A stretch of 64,000 nt of DNA from Cruorifilaria tuberocauda. Lineage: Eukaryota > Nematoda > Chromadorea > Rhabditida > Onchocercidae. The stretch covers positions 54,239 through 118,238 of the forward strand of contig JABVXU010000147.1 in the NCBI GenBank assembly GCA_013365365.1, given 5' to 3'. A program made the translations under genes and the position numbers. Shown one piece after another: positions 12,997 to 26,011 of the stretch. Numbering within the stretch: the stretch's first letter is position 1; every line of letters starts with the position of its first letter. The notes under the pieces are model-generated. The model made no database searches. It was not told the DNA's origin and was given only the letters and a program-made list of their open reading frames with translations.

Positions 12997-14038
12997 ATAT
13001 AACACAATCTGCAATCTGCATACAGTGACCACAATTTAAAGTGCTATTGATTCACACGGGTAATGAACTCTGAAACATCCTTATTATCATCACACAGACA
13101 CAGAAGTTATTGCCATCTTTATAAAACTATCAGCAAGTTTTTAAGGTTGAACAATTACAAAGTCGCAAAACTGAACAAAATGTATTACGTCCAAAGAAGA
13201 AGCGACGTACATTATACGCTGTTTACGCAACAAAGTAACCCCGAGAGCACACCCCATTTCCCACCACTACACGCCTCAACGATCTTATAGAAACCACGGA
13301 TCGCAGCTCGCTCATGCCACGCGATCTCTCATACAAACTCTCATAGCATGCAACATCTATGCAATGGCTTGTTTCCCAGAGTTTTGAAGCACTTAGTGGA
13401 GCAATTTATGGAGGGCTAATTAAGCGGGTGAGGTTAATAAGCATTAATTTCATGTAATTAATTTGTTTTATTGTTGATTAATATTGATTTGTCAGATTAA
13501 ATTAGATAATTGACAATTGGTGGTACTCATTATGGTATTTAATAATTATCAAAATTGAATAGAGAAATATCTTGTCACGGCAGTCTTTTTTGGTGGAAGG
13601 AGAGGAGGTATGTTACGAATGATCGGTGAGCTCTTGATAAGATGACATTTTCTTTTTTTATTTCACAGCTAATGCTATCAAAGAGTAATCAAACGCTCTA
13701 TTTGTGGCTATTTTGTTTAAAAAACGGAAGTTTTATCTAGTAACAGTAAAAGGTAAGGATTAAAGTGGAATTGGAGAATACAAAATAGCTTTGGATTTAT
13801 TTTAGTTCATTTTTTTTTCAGGGCTATTCAAATCAACTTTCCATTTTATGGCTGCTAGCTTAAGAAGTATTTTTTAATTTTCTCTATGTTATTGTTAACC
13901 GTTGTTCAGTATAGATTCATTTCGCTAAATTTGTTTATAATTCGTGTTGTTTTCTTATAATAATAATATAACAAGCTTTTCGACAAATTATATCATCAGT
14001 TTTCACCGTTTTTATTTCAATTTATAGGCAAAAGTGCA
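12997..14038. other. Divergent spacer between RSRC2-like and MsrB genes
   Basis: About 1 kb between two divergent start codons, likely carrying both promoters. A GC-richer patch at about 13180-13400 sits nearest the RSRC2-like gene. A short frame at 13063-13290 has no family signature. Confidence 0.6.
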
Positions 14039-14690
14039 ATGGTTGCACTAGGAAAGCAGAATCCATTAGAAGTGACACCAGAAGAATGGAGGAATGTTTT
14101 AACCCCGTTGGAATATAGCATTGCTCGAGAGGGTGGTACTGAAAGTCCATTTTCAGGAAAATTTGTCAAACATTTCGAGTCGGGATTATATGTTTGTCGT
14201 TGTTGTGGAGCACAACTTTTTAGGTTTTTTTTATTACGAAAATTCGACGATTGAAGGGAATCTGTCTCTGTAAAAGTAAAAGCTATAAGCCATTAGTTTA
14301 AATTTCAGATCGGACGCTAAGTTCAATTCTGGTTGCGGCTGGCCAGCTTTCTCAAAATCCGTGGATAATGATTTGAACATTATAAGATTAAAGGATACTT
14401 CAATGGGAATGGAGCGCGTTGAGGTGCGATGTAAACAGGTTAATATGTCATTTTATAAAGCACCTTAATATAATTGAAGCTTCATATCAGGCTGTAATTT
14501 TTTCCTTTTTAACGAAGAGAGCATAGATCATTATTACTACAAAGTCTCGTTTTAAAGTTCAAAATTAAAGGGGCTTGGTCTTGTATTTTTTCAGTGTAAT
14601 GCTCATCTGGGTCATGTTTTCGATGATGGGCCAAAGGAAACTGGTGAACGTTATTGCATTAATAGTTGCTGTATTGATTTTCAGAAATAA
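14039..14690 (+). CDS. MSRB: Methionine-R-sulfoxide reductase B (MsrB)
   Basis: Exons 14039-14223, 14309-14438 and 14595-14690; 136 aa, a complete single-domain MsrB. The enzyme reduces methionine-R-sulfoxide in proteins back to methionine, using thioredoxin as usual electron donor. Two CxxC pairs, C53/C56 (CRCC) and C103/C106 (CKQC), form the structural zinc site. The catalytic cysteine is C126 in GERYCIN, a Cys rather than a Sec form. The resolving cysteine of classic two-Cys MsrB is present as C71 in SGCGWPAF. Two extra cysteines, C130-C131, follow the catalytic one where most relatives have SAS; their role is unknown. No targeting peptide is evident, so cytosol or nucleus is likely. A TTTATAG acceptor ends at 14027, 11 nt before ATG, fitting trans-splicing. 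Confidence 0.95.
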
Positions 14691-14730
14691 TTTTATTAGG
14701 ATGTCATTCAAGGGTTTCTTTAGATGATAA

Positions 14731-15050
14731 GAAATATATAATTTTTACACTATAACAAGTATAAATATATAATCTTTACACAATGACAAGTTTTCGATAT
14801 ATTGGGTTAGGTAATAATCCAACCCAACATATCGAGATGTAAGAAGAAAGTTGTCATTATCATTGTTTAATTTAAAAATGTGCTTGTGATATTTTATTCA
14901 AGAAAAACTTTATAACTGTTCATTTTCAAAAGTGACAAGGTGTATCTTTGTATAATTGAATGATGACTCTATATATTGGATAGAGACTTTTTGAGAGTTC
15001 ATTTTTAAAAGTGATAAGAAATATATAATCTTTGCACTATGATAAGTAAA
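14731..15050. repeat. Degenerate dispersed motif downstream of MsrB
   Basis: A unit of roughly 30 bp, AAGAAATATATAATNTTTNCACTAT followed by A/G-rich ACAAGT or ATAAGT, occurs near 14731, in part near 14762, and again near 15018. It brackets the 14794-14835 hairpin. It may be the trace of an old non-autonomous element or of local duplication. Confidence 0.45.
14794..14835. repeat. Inverted repeat, 15-bp arms
   Basis: Left arm 14794-14808 (TCGATATATTGGGTT) and right arm 14821-14835 (AACCCAACATATCGA) pair at 14 of 15 positions around a 12-base loop. Confidence 0.8.
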
Positions 15051-15481
15051 CGATGTAATTAGCAGGTGCAGTAAGATTACTAGTCATTTATTTCATCTCA
15101 GTTAGCATTAAATAATAGTAAATAAAAGATATATTTTCTCGATTGATTCTCAAACGTTTGAAATATGATAATCAGATATAACTCGTTTTTTCTTCTTAGA
15201 GAAAATATCAAAAATTAAAAAGCATCATGGCATGTTGTCTACCTTTCTATACATAAATCCGTCAAAAAAATTTCTGGATTTGAGTTGTAGCAAGAACAAG
15301 TACCCTGAATTTTCATTTTGTTGACTTCAAAAAATAATGGATGAAGTTAATATTTAGTAACTAATAGGTTACTACGTGTTTTGAATCTCGAAAGGCATAT
15401 TAGGACTTTATTTGAATATTTATCCTATCAATCTCCAAAATTAGCTTTATAAAGATAATTTTCGGTTTCTGTGGTAATGCT

Positions 15482-15520
15482 TTTCTGCACGATAAGCTCT
15501 CTTTTGCAATTGTGCAGAAA
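15482..15520. repeat. Short inverted repeat
   Basis: TTTCTGCAC (15482-15490) and GTGCAGAAA (15512-15520) are perfect complements, separated by 21 bases. It lies in gene-free DNA. Confidence 0.6.
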
Positions 15521-17970
15521 GTTCTTGAATAAAACCCTCGAAAAGCTACATTTGTTCATGAAAATATCTAACCCAGCGATGGACGAGAATAGTGAATGGA
15601 TAACTAAGTAAGAGACGGAATTTTTTACGAATAATCCTGAATTTTATTCTATAATTTTCGTGTTATTAGTTCTCAAATTTATGTGACGAGTAGGTAATAT
15701 ATATTTCCTTAAATGTTCAAACCTGAAGATTGATGCATAAAGCTTGAGCTTCCAGACGACTTAAGATATTAATTTTTTATAATTTATTTTTTGTTGAGAA
15801 ATGATGCCATCAGGAAATTAATCTTTTAACTCTCATTTTATTATCTCTGGAAATCGTGATTGAAAGACCCATAAGCTGAGTTTGTCGGTTTGGTCGAGGA
15901 AAACGGCTAATGTGCATTTAGCTTATAGTCTTTTTCGGTTTTCACCATTCTTTTATTCTACTGTTTTATTGAATGGAATCATTTTTTTCTTTTCATATTA
16001 CAAAATGTATCGCAGTATAAGACTTTTTAAAGTTGTTTTCTAAAAATGTGAGAAAATTTTTGAACACAATTCTACAATTTTTTAATCTTACTGCCATTAG
16101 TTTCGAATTCAATGATTGATGCAAACAACATTTGGCAAATTTTAAAGATCTCTCAGTTAAAGCTTCTCCATTATAAACGATTATTTTTACATTTTTGGAA
16201 GAATAAAGAGTAGGAGGAAAATAATGAAAGGTATATGGACCTATTTTCGAATGTTTCAAAATGAGCTGAAAGAAACTGTTGCACTTTAGCAAGTTTATTA
16301 TCCGATTATAAGAAATATATATGGTTATCACATTTGTGCTTATGTTGATCCAAATTATCAGTGTAATTATTTCAACTTCATATTGATAATTCAGCGTTTC
16401 TCACATCCCTCGAAAGGATTTCTTATAATTGGAGTTATCAAGGAATGATAAGGAATACATGGAATGAATCAGAAGTATTGCAAATTATTTGCCAATTGAA
16501 AAATGTTAGTCGTCTCACGGAAGTCACATCAGTTTTTCGTTCTTTCTCTATTCCAGTCTTATGATATTGCTAGAAAACGGAGGAAATGTCATCAACGATA
16601 ATATTCATAATTTATTGTTTATACTATTTGAAATGATACTTCTTAATTTTAATGTCACATTTGATTGAATTAAATTTCACTTTGTATAAATTTTTATGAA
16701 AAATGGAAAATCAGAATCTCTCATATTTGAATTCTTTTTCGATGTCATAGTGACACGGCTTGTTTGAGTCTTTTCATTTCGTAATCAAACAGATAAATAT
16801 CGACAATGTATGATGAATGGAACGATGAGTGAATGAAAGAAGAAAAAAGCTCAAATAGAAATCAGACACCTTTTTTCTTTTAACTTTATCGTGTGAAAAT
16901 TTTTCAGGTAGGAAGATCCGAAAAAAATAAGAAAAGATGTGCCGAATGGATACAAGGAAAGAGGGAAGAAAAGAAAATAAACTTTTCAAAAGTGCGATAT
17001 TATTTTAGAAATTTACTGACTGGCACAAGAATTTTCGCTTTCTAACTTCTCGACAACCATTTTGAATCTTTCTCTCAAAATTCGATTATTACAGTTGTTT
17101 TTGCAATTTATAGGCCTTGTTAAGGCTGTCAAATCATTCATCAAGTAAAATAGAATATATTTTCTTAATCTTCTATGAAGTGATTCAACATGAATGAATT
17201 CTAGGCTATGCATTAAAGGTAAGTAAATCTTATTTTTAAATCATTTCTTTTTAACTCTTCAGCGTGTCATACGTAAAGTTTGAATGAAGGGTTGCCTTGA
17301 GTCAGACTAGAAGGCTTAACTCTAAGAATAGAGCTGAACATTCATTTAAGAGATTTCAGAAGGGAATCATTCCCATTATCTTGCAAATCTATATTCATCT
17401 ATACTCTCAATCATTTAAGATGAACCTCATTGTGTTCTCAAAGTCATCGTATAAATGAAACTTCCATGTTTTTTTCCATTTATTATAATTTCATTTCTTA
17501 AATCTATGGATCTTAATAAAAAAAATTTCCTTTTTACTATTAATATTCATAAATCATTCATAATAATTATCTGGAAATCATTGAAATATGCGAAAAGATT
17601 TCTGGCTCCTAACCTTCATTATCTACGTGATCTATCCATGATGTTGATGTTCATGATAAAGTTATCAGTGGATATAAAGTGTTCATTCCCATAAGATAGA
17701 ATGGTGTCATTTCGCTACTTGAAAGTCAAATAATTTAATATTCTGTTATACATGAAACATAAGAATATATTTGTCACTTTTTTCTTCATCTTTCCCAGGT
17801 GAAAAACAAAGCGCATGAAATCTCATTTAAATTAAATTAGCTCTTTATTTTTTAAATATATTTTCTTAAAATATAAAAATTAATTGGAAAGAAAGTTTCA
17901 GAAATTATAAATTAAACATTATATCACTGATTAAAGAATAGGACTGATGCTTTTAGAAATTAATGATTCA

Positions 17971-18084
17971 TTACTTCTCTTTCCTCTTGAAACTATCCAT
18001 TGAATCATCTTCCGCTTCTTTGCTTTTCGGTGAATTCTTCAGGGAAACAAAAGCATCATTTTGCGCAGATACTTCATGGTTCAT
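17971..18084 (-). other. Possible small coding exon or smORF
   Basis: A 37-codon minus-strand frame, ATG 18084 to TAA 17971, encoding a hydrophilic, charged peptide (MNHEVSAQND near the start, SFKRKEK at the end). Amino-acid use is more protein-like than the surrounding AT-rich frames, and an AG acceptor lies directly before it. About 50 bp further upstream a frame with KLETEKSENAN could be an adjoining exon, but no strong donor joins them in phase. It may be the last exon of an unrecognised gene, a smORF or chance. Confidence 0.2.
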
Positions 18085-21000
18085 ATCCTTATATTAATGC
18101 GAAAATTTAAATTTTAACGTAGGAAAATTCTTTTTTATGACATTTGCATTCTCTGATTTTTCCGTTTCCAATTTATTTTTACACGTGAAAGAAGATTTAA
18201 ATTGCAAATTTAAAAACAAATAAAGATTATGTTAATATCTCTCATTATGATACAGTTGAAAGCCTAAAACTCTATTTTATCTCATTTTATCATAGATTCT
18301 AATCCCTTTTATTTATCTGCTATTTATCGCAAAAGTAATTGCCGATAATAAGTATCAAATTAGGTGCCCTTTATTAGCGCTTCTGTATCTTCCCATTATC
18401 ATCAACTGATTCAAAGAATTATTTTAATCATCAGATTCACTTGTCAATCCATTATATCAATTATATTACTCCATCAATAGGTTTTTTTGATTATTATTAC
18501 TGATAGCATTGCCTCGAATTTACAGACAAATTGATCGAACTGCTCATTAATTAATAGTTTGAAATCTGATTTTTATGAAAATTAGCTCACGTTGTAGGAT
18601 ATCTTCGATACATTTGCAGTTGTAACGTTAGAAAAATACAAAAAATCACTAGGAATATTTGTGGAAATAAAATTAAAATCGTTTGGAGAAATTTCAAATT
18701 TCTGAGTTAAATTATAGTTGTTTAATTAAATTTGAAAACGTCTCTCATACTTTACTTGATTAGGAAGTTAGGAATGAAAGTTTTATTCGCCTTAAGAAAG
18801 AAATTTTTAACAGTATTATAACTGAAATTTCTTCGCATTGTTCAAACCGAATCACTTAATCCGAAGTTATTAATAGCAATTAGTGATAAAATATCGCTTA
18901 GCTGAAATAAGTAAATCAACGCTGATAACTTTATCATTCTAAGCCTTGAAATTCAAATCATCTCTAATCGCTGAGTAAAACAGAACGATTTGGTGATAGC
19001 TGTGAGAATATCTTGTATAGATAGTATCAGCCATAAATCCCACGAATTCTAATAACTGGCCAAGTAGCTATTACGAATAATATTTACGAACAAAGTAAGC
19101 TCGAAACGCATTTTTGTCCTTGATTTTTTCCAAAATGGCAGATCACATTTGATCAACGAAATATTTCCGCACAGGAAAAAACGCCAGAAAATGGCTTTTG
19201 AAAAAAGAGTTGAATTTTATTTCATTTGTTTAATTGGTTAGTCTCAGTAAAACATATTTGTCTGCGTGATTTTTGTAATTAACAGTTTCAATAAACTACT
19301 AGGCTGCTTTATCCGTCATTCATATTCGCATCACAAGTAAACTTACCAAAGTTAACACTTCTTAAAGAAATGCATTTCATCCATTCAATTCAGTTCTTTT
19401 CAAAGTTTTACATGTCTTATTCCATACTTCAACATATATCATAGATAAGTTCTTTTTTGTGTTACAATACCAGATGAGAAAACACCGAAACACAGGACAA
19501 ATTAAAAAAATCACCTCCCTAAAGAAATTACGCCCTAAAACATCGATATATCCAGTTTTGAGAATCCTTTTAACTACAATCAGAGCATTTATTTTCGTTA
19601 AATTATAAAATTTCATATTTTAAGGAAGTTCAATATTTGCTTGCTTAAAATTGCTATTTAACCCAACCTAAGACATATTCCCACACATTAATTATTTTGT
19701 GATTCTTTTTAGAAGTAAAAAAACTTTCGGTGAAATTATTTGAGTAAACGTCATGGTGGAAATATTGCCTTTTTCAATTTTGTTTTGCTGAATCCCTTCA
19801 TGTAATGATCGAACACACGAGCACTTTCAGGCACATGCTTATATGTTTGTGCCTATAAAGATATTTGGCGGACACATAAATCGTCATTTGATGATAACTT
19901 CTGCTGATAAAAGATGCTGTTAAATTTGACCTTTTGTTAAAGTTACTGATTCTTGGAAAATCCGAAGGATTCATGAAAACTTTAATTCTTTTCAATTATA
20001 AAATAATTCTCCTAAACCGTTGAACTAAAAATTCTATAATTTGTAATAAGTTTTCCTACATGGCAAATTTAGGTAAACATACCTATAAATCATATCTAAA
20101 TATTTTGTAAACCTCATCATAAATCTTATTTGACCTCAACATTTTGTTCCGATTTCTTCTTTTTTATAATGCATTAATGAGTTTCAACTGTAAACAGTCT
20201 CATCCTAGTAAATCTCCGCCTACTGGTATTTCACTATAAAAGACCAGGATATCAATTAGGGAGATCTTTTTTAAATCCTGGCTGATCCGTGCTATAACTG
20301 CTTTGGACTCTTTTCCGACCTTTTGACCTTTTCTTACTTCTCAAGTCAATCAACAGTTCAATTTTATTCCAAATTGTTGTTGTATTCTCCATCGTTATCA
20401 ATAAAATAATACCTTGGCTTGTTTTTCAACTAACATTCCAACAAAGGAGGAATTGTCTCACGAACCTAAGGAACAACCTCGTAACAAATAAAGTTGTCCG
20501 TGAATCCAACCAAATCAACAAACTACCCAATTCAAACACCCTTTTCACGACACTGATAGTGACGGTTGGTGATAATTTTCGCCAGAAATGTCTACTGTAT
20601 ATTCCATGACCAAAGCCATCTTTAGAAATGAACTTTGACTTTCTTCTTCAAATTTTCATTACTTTTGTAACTTGCAGACAATCGTAAGTTTGCTTGATGA
20701 TAATTTTGTTAGAAACCTTTATAAAATTTATTCTGCTGATCTTTTTATCTTTCAACAAAAAATAAATTCTAATCAAAATACGCATCTTTTGATACGTTAC
20801 TCTCCTTTGAATGAATTAAAATTAAAAATTAAAAGATTAAATTATCGTATTTTATGCACCAAAGTCATTTCTTGTCAGTTTGTTTGCAAATGATTAAAGA
20901 TAAAGACTAAGTCATAATTTGCATAATAATCAGTTATTTTTTATTCATCATTCCTTTCAGTTGTAGTTACAAAAAGATTTTGTTAGTCAAATTCAATTTA

Positions 21001-22828
21001 TCATAATTTGAGACTGAAAAGATTAAACTTGTGGTCCTGATAATTTTAATGATATTTTTACATCTTTTCTCAGAATCGAATAGAATAGAAGTGATCAGAA
21101 TGGCTGTCCAAAATCAAACTTGATTTTCTATGCTGATTTGTTCCAGAACTTTTCCTATTGATTATTATAAATTTGAATATTGTCAAGTTTCTGGAAAGAT
21201 CTTTTTCCATTAAGTCGAGGAGTTATTAAAATTGAAAGAAGCATAATTGATTTTCTTTATTTTTCACAGTTTTATTTTATAAACAAACTTATATGAAGTG
21301 CTGAGTGACAAAGATCAGAGAGAGGAATGCTGTGTCACTACATAAATATAACTTGTGTTACACTGACCGCTTGTCGCTTTTCATCCTTTGTTGTAATTAA
21401 AATTATCAATGTTTCTCAAAAAAGATAATGAATTTTTCACTTCTGACCTCATTTAAATATTTTGAAGCATTTTTCGGAATCATTTACAATCAAATATCTC
21501 TTAAAATTGGCAGAATTTCAATTCGGATTAGAAACAAATTTCAATCTAATTAACTATATTCAATTTTTAATAACTCAACACAAAGTATTATTGGCTAGTG
21601 AAAGCTTTCAAGATTCTGTGACTGCAGAACTTTCAGGAATAAATTATAACTATTTGATATATCGTTTTGTATCCCAAATCAAATTTAGTTTTAGTATAAG
21701 TAAGGGACAAGAATGATGAAATGGATGCTGAATATAATCCTAATTTTATAGCATGCTATGAAATTTCTATCTTTTATAAAATATTACTAAATGTCTTTTT
21801 TTTAATTTTTAAGTATTTGAAGAAACATTAGATTACATGCAATAGCAACTTGTCATTCAAGTTAGCATCAATTATTAATACTGATATTCTTACTTTGTTA
21901 GAATTTATTTGTCGGATTTACTTTATTTATCAAATTCTTGTTTCTAACCTAATTAGTTTGCACCACTTGTTACCAGACTTCATCTTATCAATAATTAAAG
22001 TTTTATTCTGGCTTTTCATCATCTTACATTAGGTGAACTTATTTTAAATAGTCTTATATTCGTCACTTAGCAACAATATTATTCTTTTCGAAGCGTAAAT
22101 TAGTCCAGCTTTTGAAATACACTTATTTGAAAAACTCCTTTCAAACTGAAGGATGTGATTTATAACAGGCTCTGAATTATATAAACTGTTGGTCAACATC
22201 CGACAAATATGGAGAGGGAGGGAAAGCTTTATGCGAGCTTATAAGACATTCATGCAGGCCTTTTTACAGTGCAAAGTTTCTTGTTCTGCTATCTATCTGT
22301 CCTGCTGAAATGTAAAGGGTATGAAAAAAAAGAAATATCACAATATCATTGATGCTGGTTTTGATTTCTTAATTATTCCAGTAGATTAATAACCATTCAT
22401 TATAATGACCAGTGGAATCTTATGATATTGCTGTTAAATATACTGAAGAGATATGTTTCGAGTAATGCAAACAAAGTACAGAAACATAAAATTAGTTCAA
22501 TCATAAAATTAAAACCATAGAAAAAGAGATGTCAAGAAAACTGCTAAATAATTACGAACTATTAGAGAATGAATTAAATCTTTAAAAGCAACAATTTTTA
22601 GGAAGGAAATTTCAGTAGGAATTTAGTAGACGGACTTTATTCAACGAAACATTTTTGGTAGCGAATTGCTTACTTTAATGTTTGGCATGTTAGAGTTTTT
22701 CGTGGTAAGACGCGAAATCACACAGTTACATTTTCAGCAGCTTAATGAGAATGAGCTTAATAGTCTCCTTCACAGTAATTGTCATCCGTTTTCAGGATTG
22801 TTTCATTCCAGTCACATTATGATGAAAA

Positions 22829-25103
22829 ATGGTATTGCTGAAAGTCAGATATTTATGCTTGCGTATTTTCGTTCCAGTAATTGCGTTCATGGGAATAATT
22901 TATTACTTCCAATATATTGAGAAAAGCATACGAAATCTAGCCAAATATACCGCTGCAAACAGTAATCATTCTAGTGGCAACTTACATTTGGTATAAATTT
23001 TTGAATTCTCGAATTCCGTTCCTTCCTCGCAATAAGGTAGAAATAATGTTCATTGATTTGTTAAAATTCTTCCAGTTTATTCTATAGTATTCTATATGAA
23101 AAAGACAAACCTTCACAATTATTCTCTTCAGGAAAAGCAAGAGTTACAGTATTTGAAACAGTTCAATCATCTGTTTTGGCTTCCTGATATTATTTCCAAT
23201 AAATACATCTTCGGTACATATGATGATTCGGTAAATGCGGTAATAATTGGTAATATTATTATCTATCGAATGATAAATTCGTCAAATAAAGATTATATAA
23301 AATTTGTGCGAAATGAAGATCAGCGAGCTGTTTATGGGTACATTTTTAGCATTTCTGTTTCATCAAGTTTGCTATATTGAAACAAATTTTTTGTATTAAA
23401 ATGTACAATCTGTGCAGATATCATGAAATGCATTAGTAATAAAGAGAATCAAATCATGTCTAATAAACGGTAGGTAAAAGATTAAAGTATAGAAAGAGGA
23501 ATTTTTGAAACGTCTTGGTTGTTTATACCCCTTGGAAACTTATTTAAACATTGGACTAATGATTAAAGTGAATAATCTTTTGTAAAAAAGGTTTGTTTTC
23601 AGTATACATGCAGTTAAGAAGCATATATTTGAAAGAGAAACGTGGGTACCGACAAATACGGAAGAGTTCCTTCGGAAATGGTCCAATGGAAGATTCCTCA
23701 ATTGTATCAGGTTGAATATTTCGAATAGTTGGAATAAATCCGTGATTCCTGATGACTATGTCAACAGTGTGGCTAAGTTCCGAAACTTTTTGGAATCCTA
23801 TGCAGCGACACCATTTCTTTTCGGCGGCACTCTTCTTGGTCATTTTTGAATTCATTTGAGACTATGTTAAATCTCGCTTTTTTTCATTTCTAGTGACATA
23901 AGCGGAATTTGTAATTTTGTTAATAATTGAGTTGAATGTGGAACTATTTTCAGTTACCCAAATTTGATTCAATTATCAATAAGATTAAAAAATTAAGTTT
24001 TTTTCAAAACCGAACTTTGTGCCCCTTCACTTTGTCTTTACTTCTTTCTTTTTATAAGAAACAATGAAAAGTTAATAGCGATAAGTAGCAAATTGAGAAA
24101 AGCCATATTTTGTTGTTATCCTCAAAGAATCTGTCACATTGCTTTTTTCTATAACAGCTTATTTCATTGATAAGAAGTTAAATTAGACAACCGAGTTTTA
24201 AAATTTATTCAGTTTAATGTAGAATAACTTATATCAGGCTGGTACAGGGAATGTTCATTTATCAAAGATACTACGGATGTTGATATGGCGATGAAAATTA
24301 ATTCCCTAGATCTAAGAATGTTAAAAAATATGGAGAAATCAAATGATTTCAAACTTTTTTGGATTCTCGGAAAAGTTTGTTTTATGTGCACAATCGAACA
24401 AAATTCTATTCATCATAATTAAGAGAATGAATGTTCGGTTCATTAGTTAGTAATTAATTAATTGATGAGCTAAATCAAAATTTTACATGCTTTATTTAGT
24501 TCTCATATTCCACATCAAAAATGAAAACTAAATTCTGTTTAGATTAATGACTCATTAGAAGCGAGTGTTTATTTGGCAAATATCAAAATAGATTTGTTTT
24601 TCCTATACGAAACCGAGGATTCTGCTTGGGTGGGTGGAATGATAGTCGGTAAAAGGAAGAAATTTCGTTGGGTTTATCCACTTATTTCACAGATTTGTAC
24701 AGGAGATCTACTGGGAAGATTATTTCATGTGCCTTGCAATATTGAGGAGGTATTGAAGGTATGTTCACGAATTTTCAGTCATATGTAAACTAAGTCGGGA
24801 GGAAGCAAATTAGAAGGCCCAGGAGTTATTTGCCTTGGAAAAATCATACAGATTTGAAATTTATCTTAGTGTTCTTCATTCTCATTTTGTAGTCTTTTTT
24901 ACTGGATTATAAGCTGACTAAAGCACAGTATAAAATGAATATGATTGAAAACTGAAATATTCTATTAATCTTAGGCAGATTACGGTAACTGGAGAATACC
25001 GCACCCAACAGCAAATTTCAGTTGGTACGAATCTCATAAAAATGTCCGTGAAGCTGGATACTGGAATGAAAGTGAATGGAATGAAATTTACAAAGTATTC
25101 TGA
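22829..25103 (+). CDS. Fukutin-like LicD-family type II membrane protein
   Basis: Exons 22829-22990, 23132-23337, 23603-23838, 24238-24374, 24543-24758 and 24975-25103; 361 aa. A signal anchor lies at about residues 8-28 (YLCLRIFVPVIAFMGIIYYF), so the catalytic part should face the Golgi lumen. The LicD/fukutin core is clear: FLFGGTLLGWYREC at 194-207, then the acidic metal-binding DVD at 215-217 (TTDVDM). Later come FFLYETEDSAWVGG, KKFRWVYPL, FHVPCN and a Trp-rich end (YGNWRIPHP, GYWNESEWNEIY). Fukutin and FKRP transfer ribitol phosphate in dystroglycan glycosylation; nematode members form a separate expanded group and the substrate here is unknown. The start was chosen because MVLLKVRY runs straight into the anchor. 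Acceptors at 22795 and 22811 precede it. An antisense frame at 23556-23855 is a shadow of exon 3. Confidence 0.9.
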
Positions 25104-25123
25104 GCGAATCCTAGCAAATAATT

Positions 25124-25155
25124 AAAAATGCACTGGAGAATATCAGTGCATTTTT
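25124..25155. terminator. Perfect 12-bp hairpin followed by T-run after fukutin-like stop
   Basis: AAAAATGCACTG (25124-25135), an 8-base loop, then CAGTGCATTTTT (25144-25155). It begins 21 nt after the stop codon, inside the predicted 3' UTR, and AATAAA follows at 25272-25277. A regulatory UTR stem-loop or chance palindrome are the alternatives, since nematode mRNAs normally end by poly(A). Confidence 0.6.
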
Positions 25156-26011
25156 ATTAGTGGTGGGAATTTCAAAATGTAGGTTTATGTTAACAATGGA
25201 AATTAATGTGATTTTCAAGCTTTTTGTTTGTTGTTTACGGCATTGAATATGATGTAATTTTCTCTAAATTTAATAAATGAATGTCACCTATCATTGTAAA
25301 TGCATATTACAGGCATCAAATATATCAACACAAAATTATTTTCTATTAGACTGAAACACTAATTTATATCACTAATTCGTATATATAACAACAAAAGATA
25401 ATTTGCAAGTTTCATAGACTACTTCATTCTAACTTGACCTCAAATAATCAGTTTCGTCAATAAAAAAAATTTCAATTTTTTGCTTCATCAAATTCATTTT
25501 CTACTTAATTATCCTCTCCTAAGTGCAGTTACAATCATTACGAAAGGTTCTTTTTAAAATGCTGCACTAGATGAACCATGAAAGATTGAAACGCGCGAGA
25601 AAATGATTAATAATTTTTAAAAAAGTTAAAAAATCTACAAACTTTTACGAATCAATATGAATCCCCTCTCGCTATGCATACCATTCGTTTTCAATGGTGA
25701 AATTCTTAAAGCGCCATCACAGCATTAGCAACTATTTTGCATACAATGAAAATATGTGGATAACATACATCATCACTCTGTTATGCGAGAGTTCCCGTTT
25801 TCTACTCCGTATCATGTGTTGTGTTACATTTTGCTTTCGAGCAGTTATTCAAAATTTCCGTATTACTTTTCCTCTTTGAAAATTGCAGAATGTTAAGAAC
25901 CACAAATAGTTCAAAGTTTGAATAAAGTACTTCATCATAATTGAATATTTCCTACAAGATAATTAAATACAGAAGAATGATGAGAGCGAGAAAAGGTAGG
26001 AGCAGCCATAT

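Larger units (their letters stand above)
14691..22828. other. Long gene-free region
   Basis: About 8 kb of AT-rich DNA between MsrB and the fukutin-like gene. I found no exon chain or domain signature on either strand. It holds hairpins at 14794-14835 and 15482-15520, a repeated motif downstream of MsrB, and a short exon-like minus-strand frame at 17971-18084. Frames such as 15993-16331 and 17013-17213 (minus) or 21462-21716 (plus) look like chance in AT-rich DNA. The promoter of the fukutin-like gene should lie at its right end. Confidence 0.6.

Noticed and set aside
15993..16331. 112-codon minus-strand frame in the gene-free region
   Set aside because: Composition (Ile, Phe, Asn, Lys, Tyr) is what AT-rich noise gives, and no adjoining exon was found.
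20260..20420. Lys/Arg/Ser-rich minus-strand frame of about 46 codons
   Set aside because: Looks mildly protein-like but has no acceptor chain, no family resemblance and is short.
22666..22920. Plus-strand frame of 84 codons starting before the fukutin-like gene
   Set aside because: It overlaps the true first exon in another frame; only the frame starting at 22829 gives a membrane anchor and joins the next exon in phase.
23556..23855. Minus-strand frame of 99 codons
   Set aside because: It lies opposite the fukutin-like exon 3, whose plus-strand reading has the family motif FLFGGTLLG.
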